From NCBI GenBank assembly GCA_944391355.1, contig CALXTG010000094.1, positions 1 through 8,850 of the forward strand: a stretch of DNA of 8,850 nt, in the 5' to 3' direction. This document shows, one piece after another, positions 1 through 5,394 of this stretch. The notes under the pieces are model-generated. The model did no database searches and was not told the DNA's origin. It saw only the letters and a program-made list of their open reading frames with translations. The position numbers and the translations under genes were made by a program. The number at the start of each line of letters is the position of its first letter. Positions within the stretch are counted from its first letter, which is position 1. This DNA is from an uncultured Alphaproteobacteria bacterium (GTDB lineage Bacteria; Pseudomonadota; Alphaproteobacteria; RF32; CAG-239).

Positions 1-668
1 TTGACAGACCCCTGTGCCACCGCCAAAGCCAGATTAAAACCGGCCTTTTTCATTGCCTTTTTATCTAAAATATCAACCTTCAATCCCAAATATTCCAAAC
101 GCTGAATATCGGCGGCAAAAACCTCCGGCGTCAGATAATTGGCCGGTTCATTGCATAAATCTCTGGCATAGCGTACCGCATTAGCCAGTGCCGCATAGTT
201 TTTATAATCGGGCTTTTTAGCAAACGCATGATTAATAAAATAAATTTCTTCCAGCTGCGGAAAATCTTCTTCCTTCTTTTTGGTAAAATATTTATCAAAA
301 CGATAACTGCCGAGCTCCGCCCCTAAAGCCATTTGGCAGGCTTCCGTTTCCGACGCTCCCCAAACAGCAATACAATGTTGCTGCTGCAATTTGGCATAAG
401 CAATCGCCCCCAGCTTCTGCCAGTCCAAACCTTTCTCTGATGTTCCGGCTCCAAGAACAATCAATTTACATCTGCCGCAGCAAATTTCCTTTGCATACCC
501 GTGCTTAGCCGCTTTCGGATCTGCGGCAATTGCCTCTTTAACAGCCTTAAATTCCTCAGCAGTCAGAAAACCTGCCGCTTCATTTTTGCTGAATTTTTCT
601 TTTTCACGATAAATAACAACTTTACCATCACAATTTTGCGGGAAAACATTATCAAAAAATACTTTCAT
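1..668 (-). CDS. pepA: Leucyl aminopeptidase (M17 family), N-terminal part, cut by window edge
   Basis: Cytosolic metallo-exopeptidase of the M17 family, which removes N-terminal residues from peptides. The frame is open from ATG 668-666 to the window edge, giving 222 complete residues; the 3' part lies outside. Visible family signatures are ARDLCNEPANYLTP at residues 168-181, which links the N-terminal domain to the catalytic domain, and AVAQGSV at 216-222, the start of the catalytic domain (usually VGQGS). Residues 1-165 form the variable N-terminal domain. The metal ligands and catalytic lysine/arginine would lie beyond the edge and cannot be checked. A ribosome site AGAGG (675-679 on the plus strand) sits 6 nt before the start. 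The gene is divergent from the Sua5/TsaC gene. Its base composition is visibly more AT-rich than the genes to its right. Family assignment is firm; whether the protein is intact is unknown. Confidence 0.88.
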   Translation of the reverse strand, partial: MKVFFDNVFPQNCDGKVVIYREKEKFSKNEAAGFLTAEEFKAVKEAIAADPKAAKHGYAKEICCGRCKLIVLGAGTSEKGLDWQKLGAIAYAKLQQQHCIAVWGASETEACQMALGAELGSYRFDKYFTKKKEEDFPQLEEIYFINHAFAKKPDYKNYAALANAVRYARDLCNEPANYLTPEVFAADIQRLEYLGLKVDILDKKAMKKAGFNLALAVAQGSV

Positions 669-696
669 TTTGCACCTCTAATAAATAATATTTTTC

Positions 697-702
697 ATTA
701 TA
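697..702 (-). promoter_or_regulatory. Candidate -10 box for pepA
   Basis: On the minus strand this reads TATAAT, a perfect sigma-70-type -10 hexamer, placing the transcript start near 690, about 20 nt before the pepA start codon. No convincing -35 hexamer lies 16-18 bp upstream, where the sequence is a run of T, so this rests on the -10 match and position alone. The spacer is AT-rich, so a chance match is possible. Confidence 0.4.
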
Positions 703-730
703 AAAACAAAACGCTAAAAAAAGATGAATT

Positions 731-742
731 TCCTTTAGAGGA
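731..742. promoter_or_regulatory. Near-palindrome abutting the tsaC -35 box, possible operator
   Basis: TCCTTTAGAGGA is a 12-bp inverted repeat with TCCT/AGGA arms and a single mismatched pair (positions 5 and 8). It ends directly at the TTGACA at 743-748 and lies between the divergent pepA and tsaC promoters, where a transcription-factor site could affect both. Only one copy is present, and short palindromes arise by chance, so an operator role is a guess. Confidence 0.2.
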
Positions 743-771
743 TTGACAAATTTCCGCATAAAAGTTAGAAC
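743..771 (+). promoter_or_regulatory. Sigma-70-type promoter upstream of tsaC
   Basis: TTGACA at 743-748 (perfect -35), a 17-bp spacer, then TAGAAC at 766-771 (4 of 6 against TATAAT). Transcription would begin near 778, giving a short leader of about 20 nt that carries the AGGA ribosome site at 788-791. Spacing and position relative to the start codon both fit. Confidence 0.6.
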
Positions 772-798
772 AAATTAACTTATTGATAGGAAACCGAC

Positions 799-1746
799 AT
801 GAGCAATATTTATCCGGCCGATACGGCTAATATCATCAAAGCTGCCGAAATTATCAAAAACGGCGGCCTGGTGGCAATGCCCACCGAAACCGTTTACGGC
901 CTCGGCGCCAACGCCTATAATGCCAAAGCCGTTGCCGGTATTTTTGCCGCGAAAGGCCGTCCGGCCTTTAACCCGCTGATTTCTCACATCGCCGATATCG
1001 ATTTTCTGCCGACCTATGCCCGAACCGATGACCGGGTTATGGCTCTGGCCCGCCGCTTTTGGCCCGGCCCTTTAACCATGGTACTGCCGCGCCTTGACGA
1101 AAATCCTGCCCTTGATTTGGCCTGTGCCGGCCTGAAAACCATTACCGTCCGCTTTCCGGCCCACCCCGTAGCCCAGGAACTTATCCGCCGCAGCGGCGTT
1201 CCGATTGTTGCTCCTTCTGCCAACAAATCGCAGACCATCAGTCCGACCACCGCCGAGCATGTCCGCGAAAGCCTCGGTGATAAAGTTGATATGATTTTAG
1301 ACGGCGGCCGCTGCAAAGTCGGCGTAGAATCAACAATTATTGATGTCACCGGCAAAGATATCGTTTTACTGCGCGCCGGCGGCATTGCCGTTGAAGAACT
1401 GGAAGAATTTCTTAATCAGAAAGTTCTGATTTCGCACGGCAACCCCGAACTCCCCTCTTCTCCGGGACAGCTGCTCAAACATTATGCCCCCGCGCACCCG
1501 TTGCGGATTAATGCCGAAGACCGAAAAGACGGCGAATTTTTTATCGGTTTCGGCAATGTCAGCTTTTCTGACTTAAACCTCAGCCCCAAAGGCGATTTGT
1601 GTGAGGCTGCCGCCAACCTGTTTGCCTACCTGCGTTTCGCCGACCGCCAGCCGGGTTACAGCGGCATTGCCATGTCACCGATTCCCGAGAACGGCCTTGG
1701 CCTTGCAATTAACGACCGTATCCGCCGCGCCGCCTATAAAGCTTAA
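799..1746 (+). CDS. tsaC: L-threonylcarbamoyladenylate synthase, Sua5 type (long form)
   Basis: Cytosolic enzyme that makes threonylcarbamoyl-AMP from threonine, bicarbonate and ATP. This is the first step of t6A37 modification in ANN-decoding tRNAs; TsaD/TsaB/TsaE then transfer the group. The 315-aa length is that of the two-domain Sua5 form rather than the roughly 190-aa E. coli TsaC. The YrdC-type domain (about 8-200) shows PTETVYGLG (28-36), KGRP (52-55), RFWPGPLT (86-93), SAN (140-142) and GVESTI (175-180). The K-R-S-N residues typical of the nucleotide site are therefore present. The linker SPGQLLKHYAP (221-231) leads into the C-terminal Sua5 domain, which ends with AINDRIRRAA (303-312). 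AGGA at 788-791 is 7 nt before the ATG. The gene appears to be a single-gene unit between its own promoter and a terminator, with GC-rich codon use. Confidence 0.93.
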   Translation: MSNIYPADTANIIKAAEIIKNGGLVAMPTETVYGLGANAYNAKAVAGIFAAKGRPAFNPLISHIADIDFLPTYARTDDRVMALARRFWPGPLTMVLPRLDENPALDLACAGLKTITVRFPAHPVAQELIRRSGVPIVAPSANKSQTISPTTAEHVRESLGDKVDMILDGGRCKVGVESTIIDVTGKDIVLLRAGGIAVEELEEFLNQKVLISHGNPELPSSPGQLLKHYAPAHPLRINAEDRKDGEFFIGFGNVSFSDLNLSPKGDLCEAAANLFAYLRFADRQPGYSGIAMSPIPENGLGLAINDRIRRAAYKA

Positions 1747-1750
1747 AAGA

Positions 1751-1778
1751 AACCCCGGAAATTCCGGGGTTTTGCTTT
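1751..1778. terminator. Bidirectional intrinsic terminator between tsaC and the phosphatase-like gene
   Basis: AACCCCGG (1751-1758) and CCGGGGTT (1764-1771) form an 8-bp perfect stem with a 5-nt AAATT loop, followed by TTTGCTTTT on the plus strand. On the minus strand the hairpin is followed by TCTTTTAAG, so it can serve both convergent genes, whose stop codons lie 4 bp before it and just beyond it. Confidence 0.85.
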
Positions 1779-1779
1779 T

Positions 1780-2481
1780 CTAAACCATTTTCACGGCTTT
1801 GACATTCCATTCCGTACAGCGCCAGTCGGCATCGCCGTCCTCTTTTTCAAAGACGCAGACTCCGCCGGTTGTCACCTTAATGTCATGTTCTGCGGCAAAA
1901 GCCTCAAAATCGCCGGTCAGATAAGGAGCGAAACGAATCACGCCGTTGCTTGAAACCAGCAAGATATCCTGCCCTTGATACTCTTTCTCGACCTTATCGG
2001 CAAATTCTTTCCAAGCGGCAATAATCTCGCAGGGAGAAACTACCCAGCCGTCGGGAACCAAAGCCTTTTCATTCCACCAGGCCAGCACCTCTTCGCCTTT
2101 ATTGACAATATCCTGTTCCGAAAGCAGGGACAGATCCTGCCCCTCTTTTTCCAGATAATGCCGGCCGAGACGGTTAATAACCTCGGCCTCGGTTTTATTT
2201 TCGTCGGGACCGTAATCAATCTCGACAAAATCCTCGTTTTCTTCCACCGCAAGGTCTTTTCCTAGCGCTTTAACCGCCAAACGCGCGGTCTCCATCGTCC
2301 GTTTCAGCGGCGCCGCAAAAACCTTAACCGGATTATAGCCTTTCAGTTTCAGATATTTTCCGACCGCCGTGCCTCTTTCTTCTTCGACCAAAGGCAAATC
2401 GGTGCGGCAGCCGACCCGGGTCGGGGTCTGGTCTTTGGTAAAGGTATTGCCGTGGCGGGCAATAATCAGTCTCGTTGTCAT
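1780..2481 (-). CDS. Histidine-phosphatase-superfamily protein with a replaced second catalytic His
   Basis: Phosphoglycerate-mutase-like fold, 233 aa, probably cytosolic (no signal peptide or membrane segment). The phospho-acceptor motif is RHGNT at residues 9-13, with His10 the nucleophile. APLKRTMETAR (57-67) carries the second pocket arginine, Arg61. EIDYG (87-91) aligns with the usual EIDFG, so the acid residue Glu87 is kept. The second histidine, normally in a VSHG motif, is replaced: VSSNGVIR (176-183) has Asn179 there. By family knowledge this His helps bind phosphate, so activity may be altered or lost, although natural SNG variants may form a working subgroup. The start is set by AAAGGA (2488-2493), 6 nt upstream. 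It follows kdsB by 14 bp on the same strand, so the two are probably co-transcribed. Substrate unknown; a link to the Kdo pathway is suggested only by position. Confidence 0.75.
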   Translation of the reverse strand: MTTRLIIARHGNTFTKDQTPTRVGCRTDLPLVEEERGTAVGKYLKLKGYNPVKVFAAPLKRTMETARLAVKALGKDLAVEENEDFVEIDYGPDENKTEAEVINRLGRHYLEKEGQDLSLLSEQDIVNKGEEVLAWWNEKALVPDGWVVSPCEIIAAWKEFADKVEKEYQGQDILLVSSNGVIRFAPYLTGDFEAFAAEHDIKVTTGGVCVFEKEDGDADWRCTEWNVKAVKMV

Positions 2482-2495
2482 AGGTTTTCCTTTAC

Positions 2496-3311
2496 TTAAA
2501 ATTCGCCGAGTTCGGCCAAAACCGCTTCAACGCGGGCAACATCTTCGGGAGAATCAACCCCCGACAGCGAGGCCATTTTTCCGTAATCGCGATAATCCAC
2601 CTTCACGCAGCGAACTTTGATTTTATTTTCAATCCAGCGCAGCTGTTCCAAACCTTCAAGTTTTTCATACTTTCCTTCCGGCAGCTTGGAAATCTTGCGC
2701 AGAATATCCATGCGGTAACCATACAAGCCGATATGACGATAGACCGGAGAAAACTCGCTGTTCTCCCGCAGTTTTTCTTCTTTGCGGATTGCCGGAATAA
2801 TATTTTTGGAAAAATAAAAAGCATCGCCGTTATTGTCAAAAACCGCCGTTGTCCCGCTGAAAGGCGTGGCTTTTTTATGCTCGCGCAAATCATCAAGCTC
2901 GCTCCAGCGCAGATTAACCACCGGCGTCACCGTTTCGACTTTATCATCTTTATAATATTCGCCGATAATCGCTTCAATAAACCAGGACGGACACAACGGA
3001 TTATCGCCCTGCAGGTTAACGACGAATTCCGGTTTGGACGGATAACTGTCGGCCGCTTCGACAATCCGGTCGGTACCGGTCGGACATTCCGGCGACGTCA
3101 TCATTACATTCATATTGTGCGCCCGGCAGAAATCGACAATCCGCTGATCATCGGTAGCCACAATTGCTTCGCAGCCCTCAAATTTGGCGGCGGCTTTCAT
3201 GGCATTTTCCCAAACCCTGAGCAGCATTTCCTTACCTGCAATTTTAGCCAGAGGTTTTCCGGGAAAACGGGTTGAACCGTAACGGGCGGGAATTCCAATC
3301 AAAGTTTTCAT
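2496..3311 (-). CDS. kdsB: 3-deoxy-manno-octulosonate cytidylyltransferase (CMP-Kdo synthetase)
   Basis: Cytosolic enzyme that activates Kdo with CTP to give CMP-Kdo for inner-core lipopolysaccharide assembly. It has 271 aa, slightly longer than the usual 245-255. Signatures in order: PARYGSTRFPGKPL (8-21, nucleotide loop), VATDDQRI (51-58), TGTDR (78-82), QGDNP (101-105, normally QGDEP; the metal Asp103 is kept), FSKNIIP (167-173, usually FSR.xIP), RHIGLYGYR (192-200), LEQLRWIE (221-228) and GVDSPEDV (251-258). The segment before LEQLR reads YEKLEG instead of the common SPLE-type motif. The variant residues leave room for a related sugar such as 8-amino-Kdo as substrate, but Kdo is the default. 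AAGGAAG (3318-3324) lies 6 nt before the start. It is first in a probable operon with the phosphatase-like gene and divergent from the methyltransferase. Confidence 0.9.
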   Translation of the reverse strand: MKTLIGIPARYGSTRFPGKPLAKIAGKEMLLRVWENAMKAAAKFEGCEAIVATDDQRIVDFCRAHNMNVMMTSPECPTGTDRIVEAADSYPSKPEFVVNLQGDNPLCPSWFIEAIIGEYYKDDKVETVTPVVNLRWSELDDLREHKKATPFSGTTAVFDNNGDAFYFSKNIIPAIRKEEKLRENSEFSPVYRHIGLYGYRMDILRKISKLPEGKYEKLEGLEQLRWIENKIKVRCVKVDYRDYGKMASLSGVDSPEDVARVEAVLAELGEF

Positions 3312-3387
3312 ATTTTTCTTCCTTTCACAAATAATATGGTTTATGTTATATCAGCAATTACGGCAAAGCAATAAAAAGGTAAGATTT
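3312..3387. promoter_or_regulatory. Divergent spacer between kdsB and the methyltransferase, weak promoter candidates
   Basis: AT-rich 76-bp spacer. On the plus strand TG-T-TATATC (3344-3352) resembles an extended -10 and would start a transcript near 3359, downstream of the ATG at 3343 but upstream of the ATG at 3388. On the minus strand TATTAT (3331-3336) is a possible kdsB -10, with TTGCTG 15 bp away as a poorly spaced -35. Neither is strong. The ribosome site AAGG at 3376-3379, 8 nt before ATG 3388, supports that start. Confidence 0.3.
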
Positions 3388-4131
3388 ATGCAAGACTGCA
3401 GCCATGATTATTTACTTAATAAGCAAGTGAGCATTTTTCAGCCTCTGAACGGTTATCGGGCGTCAACCGACGCGGTTTTTCTGGCTTCGGTTCCCGCCAA
3501 AATCAAAAGCGGCGACAGCTTTCTTGATATCGGTTCCGGAACCGGCGCAATTTCGCTCTGCCTCGCCGCCCGGCTGCAAGAGTATGCGCCCCGCATCACC
3601 GGTCTTGAACTTCAGCCCGAACTGGTCGAGCTGTCCAATCGCAGCGCGGAAGCCAACGGGTTTGCCTTGGTAAATTTCCGTCACTGTAACATCAAGGAGC
3701 TTCCGGCGGATATTCCCTTTTGCTCTTTTGATCATGTCATCAGCAACCCGCCTTATGCCGAAGAAGATATGCCCTCTCCCAACCCCGGCAAAGCTCTTGC
3801 CCATAATCATCAGGATTTTACCTTAAAGGAATGGGTTAAATTTGCGATCAAAATGCTCAAACCGCGCGGCCGTTTCTACATGATTAACCGTGCTGCGGCG
3901 CTGGCAGATATTCTGGCCGCATTGCACGGCATCGCCGGCGAAATCTGCATTATCCCGCTGTTTTCCAAAACCGGACAAACCGAGGCCAAACGGGTTATTG
4001 TCACCGCCCGCAAAGACAGCCGGGCCGGCACGACCCTGTTGCGCGGCATTACCGTCCATAACCCGGACGGCACGCACACCCCGGAGGCGTTTCGCATTCT
4101 TCGTGAAGGACAGGGTTTTTTTGACCGTTAA
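3388..4131 (+). CDS. trmN: TrmN6-like tRNA1(Val) (adenine37-N6)-methyltransferase
   Basis: Class I SAM-dependent N6-adenine methyltransferase, cytosolic, 247 aa. The N-terminus QVSIFQPLNGYRASTDAVFL (13-32) is the typical entry to this family (QP..GYR...DA.LLA). FLDIGSGTG (45-53) is SAM motif I, and NPPY (120-123) is the catalytic motif of amino-N methylases. The tail (about 200-247), including KRVIVTARKDSRAG and TPEAFRILREG, matches the C-terminus of the TrmN6 group, which methylates A37 in tRNA1(Val). The exact base or substrate is inferred from the family; rRNA or protein targets are not excluded. An in-frame ATG at 3343 would add 15 residues but has no ribosome site and precedes the family's usual N-terminus, so 3388 is preferred (AAGG 8 nt upstream). 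The stop codon overlaps that of the convergent PAS/GGDEF-like gene by 4 bp. Confidence 0.8.
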   Translation: MQDCSHDYLLNKQVSIFQPLNGYRASTDAVFLASVPAKIKSGDSFLDIGSGTGAISLCLAARLQEYAPRITGLELQPELVELSNRSAEANGFALVNFRHCNIKELPADIPFCSFDHVISNPPYAEEDMPSPNPGKALAHNHQDFTLKEWVKFAIKMLKPRGRFYMINRAAALADILAALHGIAGEICIIPLFSKTGQTEAKRVIVTARKDSRAGTTLLRGITVHNPDGTHTPEAFRILREGQGFFDR

Positions 4132-5261
4132 GCAATTTTAAGCGGCGGTTCATAAACGACATAAGGGACATTACCGCGCTTCTGAGCTTCACCGACGGCG
4201 GCAATTGACTGCTCTATCAGCTTTTTGGCAGATTTCGCCGGTCTGGGGAAAACACTGATACCGATACTGGCATGAACAAAATGCTCGGTAAAATTATCGG
4301 CAACCGGTTCGTCAAACATTGCCCGAACCTTAGCCGCCTCAACTTCCAGCTCAGCTTCCGAAGAAATATCGTTCATCATCACCCAGAACTGGTACTTCAG
4401 TCCGCGGGCAACCGTATAATGCCGCGGCAGCCCCAAGACCAGACGCGAAGCCAGTTTTTTTATAACAAACTCATCCATCTTCGCCTGTTTAAGATTTTGC
4501 AGATTATCCAGGCTGACCCCGAGCACCGCAATCATATTCCGAGCCTGGCGGACATCCTTGTAATTTTCATTATTGACCGCCACCTGTACCCGGTCTTCAA
4601 ACAGATAAAAATTCGGCAGCCCGGTCAAAGCATCAAACATGCTGACGACATTGCCGGCCGGCTGTCCGTTCGTTTCCGGCGGCACCCCGACTAAAATAAA
4701 AGAAAAATGCTGGCTGTCGGGAACATAAATTGCCCGCATTTTAACTTTCGAAACTTTATCGAGCGGCGATTTCATCATAAACTGGACTTCGGCATTATCC
4801 GTCAGCATCACGCCGATATTTTCGGCCAGTTTATTCCAGTCTTCCTTGATAACAAATTCAAAAAAATTATGATGCAGCACCTGAGTGGGCTCGGAAGCCC
4901 CGACCAAATCCAAAGCCGCGCGATTCATATATTCGACTTTATCATCGCAGACAATAACATACGGCCGGTGAGACTGCTCAAAAATCTTGCTGACAACATC
5001 GGAAAGCTTAATATCGATTTCTTCAAAATTATCCGCCGGCACGGTTTTGTCGTCGCGATAGGCCGCTTCGGCCTGGACGGTCACGGCCGCCGCCGGAACA
5101 TTTTGCGTATCTTCCAAACCGTCCAAATCGATATTATAGGCTGGCGCCTGCGCCAGAATATCCGCTTCGGGGATTTGTTCAGGCAAAGAAGCAGCCGATA
5201 CGTCTTCCAGAAAAGCCCGTACCTCATCATCAAAAACTGCTTTGCTCTTATGCTCTGCCAT
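4128..5261 (-). CDS. PAS protein with degenerate GGDEF domain (LKYQF), probably non-catalytic
   Basis: 377 aa with no membrane segment. Residues 1-75 are acidic and low in predicted structure. A PAS-like domain spans about 95-191 (ELLHHNFFEF-like core: VLHHNFFEFVIKEDW at 128-142, ending FSFILVGV). FDALTGLPNFYLFEDR (209-224) is the classic GGDEF-domain entry, and ASIGISVFP (331-339) and EAQKRGNVPYVVY (358-370) are its late motifs. The active-site loop, normally GGDEF, reads LKYQF (288-292), the first metal Asp is Ser (S250), and the RxxD product site is RHYT. The domain should therefore neither make c-di-GMP nor bind it at the I-site. The start at 5261 is chosen because GAGG (5270-5273) is 8 nt away; the ATG at 5267 is only 2 nt from it. 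It is divergent from the pseudokinase gene and convergent with trmN. A sensory adaptor or GTP-binding role is inference. Confidence 0.8.
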   Translation of the reverse strand: MAEHKSKAVFDDEVRAFLEDVSAASLPEQIPEADILAQAPAYNIDLDGLEDTQNVPAAAVTVQAEAAYRDDKTVPADNFEEIDIKLSDVVSKIFEQSHRPYVIVCDDKVEYMNRAALDLVGASEPTQVLHHNFFEFVIKEDWNKLAENIGVMLTDNAEVQFMMKSPLDKVSKVKMRAIYVPDSQHFSFILVGVPPETNGQPAGNVVSMFDALTGLPNFYLFEDRVQVAVNNENYKDVRQARNMIAVLGVSLDNLQNLKQAKMDEFVIKKLASRLVLGLPRHYTVARGLKYQFWVMMNDISSEAELEVEAAKVRAMFDEPVADNFTEHFVHASIGISVFPRPAKSAKKLIEQSIAAVGEAQKRGNVPYVVYEPPLKIA

Positions 5262-5269
5262 TAACATTA

Positions 5270-5273
5270 CCTC
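5270..5273 (-). promoter_or_regulatory. Ribosome binding site that decides the PAS/GGDEF-like start
   Basis: GAGG on the minus strand lies 8 nt from the ATG at 5261-5259 but only 2 nt from the ATG at 5267-5265, so the inner ATG (protein beginning MAEHKSK) is the better start. Confidence 0.6.
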
Positions 5274-5379
5274 GCCGTTATGATATACACGAAAATTCTA
5301 TTTTTAAAATACAATTAATAAAAAATTTGCTCTTTGTTAATAATATTGCTTTATAGTATGGAATCATATTTATAGAAAT
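5274..5379. promoter_or_regulatory. AT-rich divergent promoter region shared by the PAS/GGDEF-like and pseudokinase genes
   Basis: The spacer between the two divergent genes is strikingly AT-rich. On the minus strand TAGAAT (5295-5300) is a 5-of-6 match to the -10 consensus and would start transcription near 5288, about 27 nt before the start codon at 5261. On the plus strand TATAGT (5352-5357), also 5 of 6, would start near 5364, about 30 nt before ATG 5395. Neither has a good -35 at 16-18 bp; TTGCTC (5327-5332) is 19 bp from the plus -10. The two -10 boxes are about 50 bp apart, so a single regulator could act on both genes. Confidence 0.4.
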
Positions 5380-5394
5380 GAGAGATTTCAAGAA

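Noticed and set aside
501..746. 81-aa open frame on the plus strand over the pepA start and spacer
   Set aside because: It overlaps the pepA N-terminus and its promoter region, and its Phe/Lys/Asn-rich translation reflects AT-rich DNA.
1014..1385. 123-aa minus-strand frame inside the Sua5/TsaC gene
   Set aside because: The Ser/Arg/Thr-rich translation is typical of the complement of a GC-rich gene, and the plus strand has intact catalytic motifs.
2733..3275. 180-aa open frame on the plus strand, antisense to kdsB
   Set aside because: It lies wholly inside a clear kdsB gene, its translation has no recognisable motif, and it has no ribosome site of note. It is a shadow of the biased codon use on the other strand.
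3343..3387. Upstream ATG extending the TrmN6-like protein by 15 residues
   Set aside because: It has no ribosome site, the extra residues precede the family's normal N-terminus, and a possible -10 overlaps this ATG.
4707..5264. 185-aa open frame on the plus strand, antisense to the PAS/GGDEF-like gene
   Set aside because: The opposite strand holds recognisable GGDEF-domain and PAS-like motifs. This frame gives an Ile/Phe/Arg-rich translation with no family resemblance.
5262..5267. Upstream ATG adding Met-Leu to the PAS/GGDEF-like protein
   Set aside because: GAGG is only 2 nt from this ATG but 8 nt from the next one, so the inner start is favoured.
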